Shown here one piece after another: positions 1-12,980 of a stretch of DNA of 24,691 nucleotides. The stretch spans positions 1 to 24,691 of the forward strand of contig LSSL01002017.1 of NCBI GenBank assembly GCA_001953115.1, in the 5' to 3' direction. Positions within the stretch are counted from its first letter, which is position 1; the number at the start of each line of letters is the position of its first letter. This stretch comes from Smittium mucronatum. Lineage: Eukaryota; Kickxellomycota; Harpellomycetes; Harpellales; Legeriomycetaceae. A program made the translations under genes and the position numbers. A model generated the notes under the pieces. It was given only the letters and a program-made list of their open reading frames with translations. It searched no databases and was not told where the DNA came from.

Positions 1-520
1 CGTGGTTTAGGGGCTTAATGGTGTACTTTTCGAAGTACAATAGACCAATATTTCACTCAGCGTTGTACTATTCTTGGTTGGGAGTAGTGGAGACAGCCCA
101 CAGCGATTCAGAGGACTGCGATTCCAGAGGAGGATCATCTCGAAACAGGAGGAACCGATCGTTTAGCACAGCCGAGACATAGTCTAGTGGAAAAGTCCAG
201 CGCTCGACAATCAGGCGGATCTCAGGGTCTAACAGCTATTTTCAGTAATGCCATGTTGATCAAACCCACGTTTGATTAGGTGCCTAATTTTATTAATCCT
301 GTTAGAAGTAGGCTCTGACTAGGGGCTCAGTAGCTTCAATGAGCTATTTTTCATTGAAAAAGAGCTTAATTCTTGACTGCATGTAACCTCAGTCATCCAG
401 CCTACTTGAAGCAATGCCAGGGGGGGGGGTCTTTCGGCTGGTAGATTGAACCCTTTTCCCGTAGGTACGCAGCCGGAAGTCCTGCAGAGGAGCTCATTGT
501 AGTTAGGATAATTGTATTTT
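1..520. other. G+C-richer, hairpin-rich segment, unclassified
   Basis: This end of the window is visibly richer in G+C than everything after it. It has perfect or near-perfect inverted repeats: 23-40 (7-bp stem, TTCG loop), 259-276 (7-bp stem), 335-358 (8-bp stem) and an enclosing pair, 306-314 with 399-407. There is a G10 run at 420-429. Plus-strand frame 1 is open from about 92 to 277, but I recognise no protein. It may be part of a mobile element running off the window, or a structured RNA; the sequence does not decide. Confidence 0.35.
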
Positions 521-659
521 CTATACGTCTTTTTCTTTTTTTCATATTTTTTTAGTATAGTTTTTAATGACGTTATCTTACAATAAAATTCCGTGATACA
601 AAAAAAAAAAACTCGATATAAATTAATTTAAGATCAATAAAGGATTTAGTAAAAATCTC
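521..659. other. AT-rich spacer, nothing recognised
   Basis: Short AT-rich stretch with T and A homopolymers (A run at ~600-610). No ORF or RNA gene seen. Confidence 0.5.
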
Positions 660-935
660 CTACCTAAATGCTTTCCGCCGTTATAGCGACTCCTTACACA
701 TTGGGAATTTTTTCAAAGGAGCTCTTGATCCATTAATGCCTTCCAGTAGTAAGAAGCTGGTGGTGCGAATTCCATCATAAAATTTTGCAGCTTCCAGTTG
801 GATTATTAAGTTGGAGTCTTCAGGACAGAGCCGAAAAAGATTTTTAGACCCTCCCCCCCCCCATAGAGAGGTTTTCCGATCTGCTCCAGATGAGCTGGAT
901 CTGGAAAAGAAACACTAAAAATCTCCTAAAAAATT
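660..935 (-). pseudogene. Possible retroelement coding fragment (copy A)
   Basis: Read on the minus strand in patches, this gives PDPAHLEQIGKPL, then after a C10 run (853-862) and stops, EFAPPASYYWKALMDQEL. Both pieces resemble, in the same order, the minus-strand stretch near 19.52-19.86 kb (LDQADLDLL ... KELDPPPLLLF). I infer two diverged copies of one element family, perhaps a DIRS gag part. Identity is uncertain. Confidence 0.3.
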
Positions 936-1923
936 ATATCTTGAACAAAAAATTGCTTAATTGTATACCACATACGTTCTGCCCTTTTTCACATATTAAA
1001 ATTAGTGTTCAGTTGTATCTAGAAAGTTTTTTTTTGCAAAAAGGATGAATAAATTTAATTTTCCTTGGATTATTTTTGCATTCTGCAGGTCTTGTACTGT
1101 CCAAAACTTATCAATTCGGATTTTTGCCGAAATTATTCACAACTACGTGAAAATCCACGCGTTTAAGGTACGGATGTTTTTTAATGATCATAAAAAGTTT
1201 TTGGATTAAGTTTCCGAGGTGAAATAAATAATCTTTTTTTGAAAAATGATTAAATTTTAATAAGATTATTATTTGGATTAAGTTATCTCTCGTTTGATAG
1301 CTTAAAATAGATAAAATCGAGCCATGTTTTCAATCACGTAAAAACTGTTGGGTTTTTGTTGTTTTCTAATTAGTACACTTGGTCCGAAATATTAGCTTCA
1401 AGAGCTAAATTTTGAGGTTTAAATTTTTCTATTTACCTTTATGATTTTAGACCATTCAAATGTTAAAAAATATACAATAAAAATGGGATTTACAACGCAA
1501 TAAAATTTAATATAGCTTGTTAGTGTTCTATGCCAATTTTCTTCACAAAAGGACTAAGGGTGGCAAAATAATTTTCGTTAACTTCGATCTGGCGATTTAC
1601 AGCTAAAAATTTCATTTCAACTAACTTATCTAAAGTAAAAAATCTTTTCCTAATTTCTTAATCTGGAGTTAGGAAAATTTTATGACTATTTTTTAGAAAG
1701 TTTTGAATAATCAGTCCAAAATAGAAAAATTATAATAAAAGCCGGGTGATGAAAAATAAATAAAGACTGGATAGAAACGATATTCATTGTAGATATGCGA
1801 GTTTTTGAAGGAAAGAATAATATCCGAGTCAAGTAATTAAATAATAGGACTAAATGATACGAAAAGATAACTTTCAATATTTTAGAAAATGATATGAATT
1901 GGTATAGCATTTATAAAAGGGAG
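936..1923. other. AT-rich intergenic DNA 3' of TEL1
   Basis: It contains the presumed TEL1 3' UTR immediately below 1924, on the minus strand. Short open frames here are low-complexity (Phe/Ile/Lys) and match nothing known to me. No repeat array or RNA gene seen, and no polyadenylation signal could be fixed. Confidence 0.5.
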
Positions 1924-4900
1924 TTAAAGCCAAGGCTGCCACCCAGAAAACATTCTAGATAGATTATTTGGATCAGTTGCATCTTGTATCAATTCATTGA
2001 CTACACAATCAACAGATAATTCGGAACTCAACCTTTTACTCACGGAGTATATCGCTCTTTCGGCTTCTCTGTTAGATTCATCATAATCATTATTGTCTTC
2101 TTCATATAAAACTTGGATTTTTCCGTCATTAATCTTTTTAGTTCTATTTTTTATGAGCTTTTGGAATGGATTAAGACTAGAAAATCCATCCAACTGAGGT
2201 TTGGAGTATAAAACATCATTTCGCATAAGCTGCTTATTAGTGATTTGTCTTTTTTTATCAGATACACCAGACCATTGGTACAAAGGATCGTGCTTAAGTA
2301 CACCTAGTACCGTATTTATCAAATCATGATGCTTTCTGACAGTGGTTAAAGTCTCACTACAGAATTTAAAAAATATACTATTTCCGTTATTCTCGTTATT
2401 CAATAAACCCATTCCATCCAATATATTCTGAGTAAGTCTAAATGGAACCAGCTCAGGAATTGGCAAGAGACTTCCCATGTTGAAAGCTATCCCCAGATCT
2501 ATATGTACGATTTCACAGCTTTTATTAGAAATTAGAATGTTTTGTGAATGTCGATCACCGATCCCTAGAAGCCAACAAATAATAGAAGCAGTGCTTAAGG
2601 ATATAGTATATCTTCTCTGATTATAGAAGTATTTTAAAATATCACTGCTGAGATTTAGAAAAAATATTCTAAATATAGGAGGGATTTTTTCCATTATCCT
2701 ATTAAACTCATTTAATTTAGTTTCGATGGTGGAGCTTTTTTTAATTTGCTCGCTATGAAATTCCTTTCTATATGAAACGAGATCTATTTTTTTAGGCAGG
2801 TTTTTATAGGCTTCGCTTAGCCAAGTCCCCAGAGGAGTAGTATTCTCAACCCATTCAACAATCCCGCTTCTTTTTGACAAAGGAATCACGTTGTAAGTAA
2901 CAAGTCCCAAATCCCTGATACTTGAGTTATCCGAAGATTTAAAAATGTCATTTATTAGCTTGAAAAGCTGTTCAATGACATAATCTTGTCTAAGGTCGTC
3001 CTTGCCTTTTACTAATTGAGTATAGACTCGTCCATCTGAACCTGAAACTTTAATAATCTTAGGCAAATTGATTCCGCCAGCAAGCTTGTATCCCTTTTCA
3101 ATTGAAGTCATAAAAATGGGACCATTGTGACATACTTCATTTAAACTCGCCTTGTGTTGATCTGAAACCAAATCGGAATAACTTCCTAAAGAATCAATTT
3201 TAATATGAGCTGTGAGAATAGGAACGTGGGATAATTCAGGCAATTTCAAAACAAGCATGTTTCTATTGAAAAAAACCAATTTCTTTCCGTTGATTGCAGC
3301 AGAATCCCTTCTAATCGAATCACTCTCTGGAGTATTTGCCAGCTGAATGTAAGCATCAAAAAGGAAATCGAATGAACTAACAATACTTTTGAGCTTATCG
3401 TTAGATTCGGAGGCCTTATCAATTATCTGACTTGAAATCTTATTACGAGACTCATCTAGTTTAAGTGAATCGGTTCTGGTTCTTGTCTTTTCAGCAATTT
3501 GTGAATCAGATCCGATTGACCCAATGTTATTGTTTGCATTTTTTAATGAAAAAAGAATGGGAAGGGTGTGATAGGGGTGTTTAACAGCCATCCTCGTAAT
3601 AATCCCCCTCAAGAGAGGTTGAAAATTAGTGCTTTCATTTCCGATACCATCATCATTGAGCCTGGCACATAACTGGTAAGCCAAAGGAATCCATTTATAG
3701 CTACCAATTCTATAAATTCCCACTTTTTTTAAAGTCGCCATGGCCTTATCGTTATTTGAGTTAGATAGCCACAATGAAACTAACGCCATAATTGCAAATT
3801 TATCATGTGAATTCCCAACAAATAAACACCTGGCGTAATACCAAATCGCTGTTGATAAAAAATAACTGGATTCGTTAAGTGCACTTTCAAGCTCTTCATT
3901 ATCTTGCTTGACTTGTAACTCAAGCTTAGATAAGGATTGCTGGATTAGTTTGGCTCGATCTGACAATATCTTTTTTTCTAATGGATCCGAACTAGAAGAA
4001 ATTGAAGTGGATTTTATTGATTCTAGCTGTTGGACATAATGATCAAGTTCTTTTTTTTTGTGTATTCTGATGGTATTTGATTCCTTAGATAGCACTTTAG
4101 ATGTAATATTTGATGTGAATTGCATATCAGAAAATCTAGCAAGAGAAAATAGAGTATTTTCAGATGTCCGGACCAAATACTGCGATTGGTCTAATATCTG
4201 GATAGCTTTGTTAAAGTATCGCGAAACTATGTCTTTAGGTCTACATGTTTTTAAATAGGCAGACCATTCCCCCTAAATCAGAGATAAAAAAGCTTAATGG
4301 AGAAAATATTATTTAATAAATAAAAACGTGCTATAAGCTTACAATTTGAGAAAATAGCTGGGCTTTGACTAACAATTCCTTATCTTTGGTTTCACAAGGG
4401 CTAGGTTGAGAACTCCCTGCTTTAACTTCTATTTTTGTTTTAGAATTAAGATCATCTGTACTTTCAACTTGGTCATTTATAAGATCTCGGTCCATGAGAT
4501 TTAGAGTGGTTGAATAATCCACCAAAATATCAAGGGCTAATCTGTGGTTACCAGAAGACCACAAAGTTTTTGAATTCTGGATTTTAACAAATGTAATATG
4601 CTCACGTGAAAATTTATTAATGGACTTTAGAGTTTTTTCGAAATTAAACATTCTTGTCATAGCAGCAGGGAAACATCGAAATTCTCTCGCTAATTCACAT
4701 GACAACAAACATGATTTCTTGTATTCATCTAACACAAAATCGCTTTTCTCCTTAAAGCTCTGAAAAGATTGTTGATTTGGTTTTTCTGAATATGATTCAC
4801 CGAATTCGAATGTATGATCATTAGGATTATACATATTAAGAATATATTCTTCCCACAGTAGACAATTAAAGGTTAAGATTGGTTCTAAATCAGAATATTT

Positions 4901-7900
4901 CTCAAATCTCGAAATAGACATAATATCTTTATTTAGAAAAGAAATCTTGTCCAAAACTGAGGTTTTAAGAAGAGATGAATTTAAATGTGATGGCTCAATC
5001 AAATCTCCAAATAAATTAAAAAAAAGTTGAGCTCCCGATGGATTGTCAGTAGAATAGTTGGAAAATATTTTAACGACTTTTTTGGAACCTAAAAATGAGG
5101 CCATAGAACTCTTGGGAGCTATAGTTTTGTAGAATGGAGGGGATAGATAACTGTAACTAGGAATATATCGAATCAAATCTGCATCATAAAGCTCGCGTCT
5201 TTTGATTAATTTAAAAGTATTATAGATAATCCTTTCTTTGTACTGATCTATGTTTATTGAATATTTCACTTTGCTAGAATGGGGATATGAAATTTTCATT
5301 TTTTTGACATTAATCAGTGGTAAATTCCATTTTTTTAACCTCCATGCAGATCCATAAAATGGATCTAGGTGGGGAAAATTTAGATTTTCATGGCTGGAGA
5401 AAAGCCCTAATCAAAAAAAAATATTGAATAAAATGTTAACGAAAAGTAATGAAAAGAAAAGAGTATATAATACCGTTAGAAAATGCTAATGAATTAAGGC
5501 CCATTGTTATTAGCGAATCAGAGTATCCATTGACACCATGAGGATCTTGATAATTGGAGGCCATCTCCTCAACAGAAGGATCAGAAGCTTTACTTTGAAG
5601 TGTTATAGAGTTTTCAAAAGATTCGTTAACCATTAAAACGCCATTAAAATCGGAAGCTGAGATAAGGCGCTCAGAAATGCTTTTAAGGGAGTCATATGAT
5701 ATCATGGTTATGTAAGACTCATTGTCCCTCATTGAAAAATAGCTATCTTTCAAAATAAATCTGTCGGATGAATTTAGACTAAGTATATTGTATGGTCTGG
5801 TGTTCAAGTAATCATTCATCTTTGAAAGATGCGAATCTGGGCTAATATTTACGATGCTTTTTTCATGGATTGATTCAGGGCTATTATAGATATGTGTATC
5901 TATTTTTTTTTTATTCATTTGACCTTTAGCTCGGAAACTTTCTTCCGAATGTATGCTATCATCGCTGGAAAGAACAAAATAGTTTGAGGAACCAAGAGAA
6001 AGATCGTCTGTTTCAGTTAATAGATAATCAGTTGAAGATGTATCTTTTGGACCCCAAAATGACAACTCATAAAAGAAAGGAACATACTCATTAATACCAA
6101 CCAAACTTGAAAGAATCGCCATTTTAACATAATCTAGTCTAAACATTTCCAAGAAATTTGATATTTGAAGCAAAGAAGAATTGAAATTCCTGGCTTCTAC
6201 AACAGCAGAAATCAAAGTTTTAGCGGAATTTATTTTTTTCATCTTTAGCTCGCTATACTCGGGGTAGTGATCATATTGTGTAACTGAGTCCAATAAAAAC
6301 TTCATAAGATTTTCATTCAAAGAAGTGGAGTCAGTTTTAAAAGAATTAAAAGCCATGCCAAGGATTTCAGGCAAAAAGATTTTACAAGCTAAAGTAGACA
6401 AAAGATATAAGTTCTGAAGATTTTTAAGTTGTGGGAATTCAGGTAGTAGGCAATTTATAAGCCCTAGTGCTAAAAGTGTAATAGGATTGATGGTATTTTT
6501 AGTGTGGAGTTTGAAATAACTGTTGTATTTAGAAAGAAAACTTTTTGCGTTTTCAAATGAGAAATCCAAATCAGATAGGATTTTTTGAAATTCGTTGTTT
6601 GTCATTTTAAAGATGTCAGACAATACAAAAAGTTCTTCTAAATCACCATCAAAGCAAGACATAAATGATGTGAATTTATAATTTTTCGGCTTAAATTTTG
6701 GCGAGAGTCCCGAGATTTCGGGGTTCGTTGATACGAGAAAAATTATTGAGTTTAGCGAAATATCAAACGAAGGATTGCACACAAATTTCAAGAAAAATTT
6801 CGGATAGTTTTTAATCGAAAAAAAGATACTCTCTTTCGATTTAAGAAATTCATTGTTAAACTCAATGGAATGAATTCTGCTTAATTTATAAATGCATTTT
6901 TTGATTAAACCAAATAAAAATACATCAAGAGAAACCTGACCTATTTTGGAATTTGGAAGAATGTTGGTTACAAGCCCCAATTCCCCATATGATTTCATAT
7001 GTTCAAATAAGTTTAACAGTTTAGAATTCATGAATTTGAATAATTTTAATTTGTAAAATTTTAGATCAGAAGAATCTTGGACTATGTGCTTATTAAAGTA
7101 ATAAGAAAGGAAGTCGTGTAGAACTTTAAGGTAGAAACAGAGCAAATATGGCAAATCAGGGTCCATAGAAACAATAACAATTTCGAGATATTTTGCGTAA
7201 GGGCTATTATCAATATCTAAGAGCTTACAGCTCTGATTTTCTACTATTAGTCCTTCTTGACATGGAGATTCAGTCAAATTTATTTCACTTCTTAGGTTGG
7301 GAACATTTGGAAGATTGGTATAATTATTATTATCTGTCCGAGAATCGAGTAGTATGTTTTTTATTTTGTTTATTTTGTTTTGAATTGAATGCATTGGTTC
7401 TTCATCAATAAAATTTAGAGTGGCAAATGAGTCAATTATGTAGTCCCAAACCTTATAAATTGGGCAATAAAAAAAGAAAAAATCTGAATTCATAATATCA
7501 AAATCACAATCTTCTGATAAAAGCTGATAATTATCGTAAGATTTTTCAGTATCAGAGAAAACTTTTAAATTTTTTGAGGATGAAATTACAAGAATTTCAA
7601 ACGCTTTTAATACCAATGAAATTACAGATAGATTTTTGTTTTTGATAATCCGTTTTATTAACAAAGATAGCACGAACCCAGCGTAAATAGCACAAGCAGG
7701 GTCAAAAAGTTCTGGGCTTGATAGTAAGCATATAGAATTAACTAAAGAGACAAGAAGAAGATTTTCATGTTCTAATATTTTTAATGAAAGGTTCAAAAGA
7801 TTGTGAACCGATTGAAATGATTGGAATAATAAACTTCTAATAGAATCGTGTATTTTTTTAAGGGGTAATGTAGTACCATCATCTCCCAAGGAGCACAAAA

Positions 7901-10900
7901 ACGCAAAGTCCCTGATTTGCAAATCAGCTATTCTGAATTCTTTAAATACACCAGACTCATCGCACTCGTTTACCTTTGACAATAAATCATGAAAATCAGA
8001 GAAAAAAGGTTCTTTTTCATTCTGATAATTAGAATTTGATAAAGGATTTAATCGAGGCAAAATGTAAAGGAAAATATCTCTCTTGTTATAAAAAAATAGC
8101 TTTTTTGAATTTACAGGGTTTAACATCAATAATTTTACTAAAATATCATTTTCCTTAATATTTTTACTGTTGTTATAATTTATGAGAATTCTGACTAAAA
8201 ATGGTATTTTCAGTTGTTCGGGATTAGAATGGTTAAGCCTAGATAAACTTTGATGATATTTCTTATCAATTAAGGTCAATATTTTCTGAGATAATATCGT
8301 GGCACCTTTTGAACTCAAGTTTGAAGATAAGCATAAGAGAAAGTCTATTGTAGATTCAAATTGACATTCGTGCGATAAGGGACTAAAGTTTTTATCTGTT
8401 AAAGTGTATTTTGAAATGGAGTCTACTATGATTTCAGGCTTAGATGCATCTTTAATCAGGCTTTGAGATAATGTCAACAAAGCATCAGAAAAGTTTTCGT
8501 CGGTTAAAGATAAAGATGAAAAGGAGCTTAGATGAGACTTACAATAGATATCAATATTTTCTTTGGGGCTGGGATAAAGGTTGGTTTTCTGAACAGAAAT
8601 AAATTCAAGTATAGAAAAAGGGATGTTAAAATTGCAAAAATCCATCTTTGTTTCTCTATTATTATACTGGTATATTTTTTTTGAAATAGAGCACATGTAA
8701 AGAATGAGAAGGAATGGTTTAGGTTTAATGAAGCTTTCATTACTAATCAATAAGCCAATGATAAAACTATGAGTGACAATGATACGGGTTTTTTTTGAGT
8801 TATTAAGATCTTCATCAGATGTGTTCATATTGTTAAACACGAATTTGAAATAGATAGATTCCAAATAATCATTATAAGGAGAAAAATTGGGGATGATGTG
8901 AGACGACGGTATTTCGAAGCGATTAATATGTAAAAAATCGTTGTAGACAGGATTACTTTCAAAAGGATTGAATGACTTGAAACGAATTAAATGATCAGAA
9001 ACACAATCGATGCTAAAAAAATTTTTGCTAGCAAAGTAAAGAATCCTAGAAATTGATGAACAAGCCTCAAATCTAATAATGTCAGGAATATTGAAATAAG
9101 ATAGATCCAACAATGTTTCAAAGTAATTGATCATATAATTATCAGCTGCAGGGGGCGAGTCGTTAAATTGTAAAAAATTATTGGTCTTCTGGTTCAAAAG
9201 AATAACATTAATTTCAAGCAACGGAATGAAACTGTATACTGCTGGGATCCAGCTAGAATTTTTCTTCAAAGTTTTATTCGCCATAAATGATATCATATTG
9301 TGCAACAATTCGCGCCCGTTTTGTAAAGTTATACATTCACTAGCAAAAAAATTAGTATTTTTCAACTGGAGGTGTTTCTTTATATCTTCTATTTTTTCGA
9401 AATTTTGATTTGTATCGTAGAAAGTCAAAGGAAAAGTTAAAGAGTATAGTGTTTGAAACAAAATGGTCAGACAAAAATAGTCAGATGATATCGAATCATC
9501 TTTTAGAGTCTCTTCAAGTTTATTTAATAATATTAAAGAAATAAACAATTCTTGGTGTTTATCAGTCAATTTCGAAAAATAGGATAACTTTGTTGCTATC
9601 AAAAAGAAGTTTTTTCGTTGAAAGAAGGTTTTAATTGTATTAAATATCCATGTAAACAAGTCTTCCTTCAAATCTAAATCGTTTCGGATTAATGAAAATG
9701 TTATTGATAGCAGAAAATCGATATCAGAATGTGATGAAATGGTAGTCGACTCCATGAATCTAAAATAACTGTGTTCTTCTGAGGTTAATGCATTGTCATT
9801 TGACTGGGGAGTTTTTTTCAAGGAAAGAGGTTTGAAATCATCGAAAGTATCCTTAAAACTAATTTGGGATTCAAATAGATCATTTAATTTCAGTAAAATG
9901 GATTCTAGAAGATCTTTAGAACGAAAAACAGGTATTAAATTTGAGCATTCAAATATTTCAGAAAAAAAATCAGGTATTTCCTTAATATCACAAAAAAATG
10001 AAAATGGAAGTTTGGATAAGGATAAAAGCCATTCTCGGTATAAAAAAACTCCTAAAGAATCAAAATCCTTCATAAATGAAGTTAATCGGTTTTTCTGAGA
10101 CATGGTTTTGCCGAATTTGTAGATGATTGATGAAAGAAAGAGAAGGTTATTAGGAACAGAAGAAGATTCTTGGAGACTTATCTCTAAAGAATTGAGAAGA
10201 ACTTTAAATTCAAAAGGACTTAATTTCTCTAAAATATCTGATAGAATAAAAAAATTATTATCGACAGCTGATGCTTTTGTTGTAGGATTTATTAGAGCTT
10301 CAAGATCCGAAAATTTTCCTGATGACAATGATATTATGGGCTCTAATTTGACAATAAACAGCTTTTCGTTATCAAACACGCGATAACGTGTTATCAAACC
10401 AGATTCAAAATAGTCTAAATTATTTGTCGAACAAATAGAAATTAATAATTGAGATAGAAAATGAACAGGATTGGGGACAGTATAAGGGGATTGGACGGAG
10501 TCAACAAATTCCCAAATCCTAGATAATAATAAAGGATACAGCCAAGATATTTTTGAGCTAGAATAAACCAAGTTCTGATGCATTGAGCTTATTATTAATG
10601 GGATAGACCCAGATTTGGATCCTAAAAAAGGGTCAAAGATACTCTCATTTCTATCAATCAAAATAATTGCAAGAGCTGGTAGAAGGTTGTGGTTTTTTTG
10701 GTCAAAGGATGCTTTTGAGGTAATTAATCTTTTAAAAAAATTCCATAAATTTTCAGATAATCTTTTTTTCTTATCGGAAAATTCAGAATTGTAGTCGTCT
10801 TGAAAAAGAATGAGATTTGCAGAAAAAATAATAAACAGGAGATCTGAAGTTGAAATCCCATCAGTAGAATTGAATTTGGACTTAACAAATGAATCGAGTA

Positions 10901-12893
10901 AATCATAAAGATTAAAGATTTTTCCAGATATGGTTTCAGGAAAATTTAATATGGTCCAAAAGAGAATATATATATTTAAATCATCTTTTTTACAAGAATT
11001 TTCTAAATTTTCTAAAGCAGAGTGGATGATATTTGCAACAGAGATGGGTATTGGGTTAGGATCCAATTGATGAATAAGGCTGTTGAATTCATTCCCTGGA
11101 TGGCTATCGCTGGTTAAGTTTTTTTGAACTTTTGATCTTTTTGAAGGAAGATCAAAGGAATCTAATCTTTTTCTTTTAGGTCCAGAAGAAAATAAATTTT
11201 GGTTTTCAAAATCTTTTGATAAGGAAGAGCTTTGAGAATTTGAATTTAATAGGGCTGTAATTGATCCTAACAAATCAAGATAGAACCAATGGTAACTGGA
11301 CCAATCACACATATCTTTAAAAGAATAAAGGACTGAAGAGGATTCTGATTTTTGAGGAAAAATAGAACCAAGAATATCGGAATCTGAATACGTGAAAGGA
11401 TTAAAGCCACGGTAAGAAAAACTAAACAAATATTTAGAATCAAGCCAAGCTTGGTTTCTGTAGGAAAGACTTGGCGGATTTTCAGGATAGTTTTTGACAG
11501 AGAAACATGTTTGATTTTTTAATAATTGGACAATATAAAATTCAGCCAGGAATACATTATCTCTGGAAATTTTTATGGGATCCTCAGGCAAAGATTGAAT
11601 TTCAAATAAAATCGAGTATATTGAAGATAGGAATAGGGATATTTGTGAAGATCGAGGAGAAAAATCATAGAGAAAAACTTTTACACACATCCACCAAACT
11701 TTTATAATAATTTTTAAAGGTTTTTTAGATAATTTTTTATAGATTTGCAGTGAGTTTGATAGAATTTTTTCTACAAAAATAAATCTTTCGTTGGAAACAA
11801 GAAAATCATGAGAATTAGAGGCGTTGTATAATAAACTGTGAAGGGTAGATAATGATTGCAGGTCAAAAATTGAGGAGTTGATCGGAGAAATTGAGTAAAT
11901 TCCGTGACTAGATAAAGTTAATAAAAAATTAAGAACCAGCTTTTGAATGAAGCTAAATTCTAGTGAATAATCGATATTAAAAAGGCTAGATAGTAAATGG
12001 GAGTAATCGTTCTGAACCATGATGAGAGTAGGGGATAACTTCTGAATATTTTTGGATAAACGGCACTTTATTATTTCGTTTAAAAAAACATAAACAAAAG
12101 GGCATAGTTGTTTATTTTTTATGGAATCTTGAGGAGGGTGTAGATAAAAATACTTTTTTAAAAGTTTAGCGAAAATACCAGACAATAGAACGGGGATTTC
12201 ATTATCAAAAGAATTTATCTGTGAAACCCTAGAAAAAGAATCGATATCACAATACGATGATATTACTTGAAGAAGCTGATCATTAATATTAAAAACAGAA
12301 TTGAAATTATTGGAAAGATTTTTGGCGAAATGAAGTAAACCAGACATATCTGAACTCAGAATAGAAATAATCTTTTTAGATACATTCTTAATGGATTGAA
12401 AGCTTTGATTTCCAAAGGTGAGTAATAGACAATTCCTACAAAGCTCAAATATTCGCTTAAGTCTAGACGAAGCTTTTTTTTTAGACAACTCAGATTTAGG
12501 CTTGTGATTGTTTGATGTAAATGGGAGATCTGAAGAATATGAAGAATTGTACTTATCGAGCTCAAACAATAGAAGATCAAAAATGGAATAACCTAAAGAA
12601 TCCCATTCATCTTGAGTAATAATAGAATTATGTATTGAATGATTAGACTTTGAAGAAATAAAAATGGGCTTTTTTTCTTGAGGAAAATAAAAGTCATTTT
12701 TTTTCTCGCCACTGAAGAATGTGTTTGAGGCTTCAAGTTCAAAATCGAGATCAATTTGGGAGGAAGATTGAAGATTGTTACCAAAGCGGGAACGGTCTAA
12801 CAAGATGGAATTTAAAGAAGAAATTCCATTGAAGCGAGTTATCGAATTGGATGAAGTGATCTGGTCGATAAGATCAGAAAAAATATCGCTCAT
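1924..12893 (-). CDS. TEL1: Tel1/ATM-type PI3K-related checkpoint kinase, 3 exons, 3610 aa
   Basis: Nuclear serine/threonine kinase of the ATM/Tel1 family. Known members are recruited by Mre11-Rad50-Nbs1 to double-strand breaks and telomeres and phosphorylate SQ/TQ sites. Exons are 12893-5474, 5406-4343 and 4272-1924; joined they give exactly 3611 codons with no internal stop. Seen: a TAN-like N-terminus (residues ~8-32, LIDQ...TRFNGISSLNSIL); a basic bipartite stretch at ~572-590 (PKRKRL...SKRSK), a likely NLS; a long Ser/Asn-rich helical region; GSAWRLKKW at ~2492, matching the ESAWRLGNWD start of ATM FAT domains; LAGGINLPKII then QLVKGKDDLRQD with ATP lysine K3250; catalytic GIGDRHSQN (D3401, N3406); metal-binding HIDLG (D3420); VPFRLTQNILDGMG; FATC at ~3579-3610 ending MFSGWQPWL. 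All catalytic residues are present. The start is the first ATG, at 12893, just before the TAN motif; an upstream TTG at 12902 is not needed. It is longer than yeast Tel1 (~2800 aa) and human ATM (3056 aa). Family assignment is secure; ATR, TOR and DNA-PK fit less well. Confidence 0.95.
4273..4342 (-). other. TEL1 intron 2 (70 nt, phase 0)
   Basis: Donor GTAAGC follows ...AQLFSQI, and the acceptor is GATTTAG before GGGGAATGG. Splicing gives AQLFSQI-GEWSAYLKTCRPKDI, which fits the ATM/Tel1 FAT pattern (LGxWLAETR..xPxxIIxKYL). It also restores the frame into the kinase exon. The exon 3 frame has no ATG at its 5' end, so it cannot be a separate gene. Confidence 0.9.
5407..5473 (-). other. TEL1 intron 1 (67 nt, phase 1)
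   Basis: On the minus strand the exon ends AAC-G, the donor is GTATTA, a GTTAAC branch-like site (5435-5440) is followed by a T-rich tract, and the acceptor is GATTAG. Splicing rebuilds a glycine codon and joins ...SLAFSNG-like sequence to LFSSHENLNFPHLDPFYG, leading into the conserved SAWRL motif of the FAT domain. Without splicing, exon 1 runs into a stop 12 codons later and the motif is lost. Confidence 0.88.
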
Positions 12894-12906
12894 GAGTGGC
12901 AATGTC

Positions 12907-12980
12907 CTAAATTTAAAAAGAGTAGGATAAATAACATAGGATAGAAGACAAGAAAAAGAAACAAAAGAACGATAATATAC
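12907..12980 (-). other. Possible 5' UTR intron of TEL1 (74 nt)
   Basis: Just upstream of the TEL1 ATG, the minus strand reads GTATAT, then a long pyrimidine-rich stretch, then AAATTTAG, 13 nt before the ATG. Length and borders resemble the two coding introns. It does not change the protein. Its use is not shown by the sequence alone. Confidence 0.4.

Noticed and set aside
1686..1910. 74-codon minus-strand ORF downstream of TEL1
   Set aside because: Low-complexity Phe/Ile/Leu/Tyr sequence in the presumed 3' UTR, with no motif.
4177..5299. Middle TEL1 ORF as a separate 322-aa gene
   Set aside because: It starts at an internal Met, and splicing at both ends joins conserved FAT motifs and keeps the frame exact over 3611 codons.
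9793..10386. Plus-strand ORFs of 101 and 87 codons within TEL1
   Set aside because: Antisense shadows of the large exon; Ser/Lys/Arg-rich reversed coding with no family match.
12894..12902. TTG at 12902 as TEL1 start
   Set aside because: A normal ATG lies three codons downstream, directly before the TAN-like motif.
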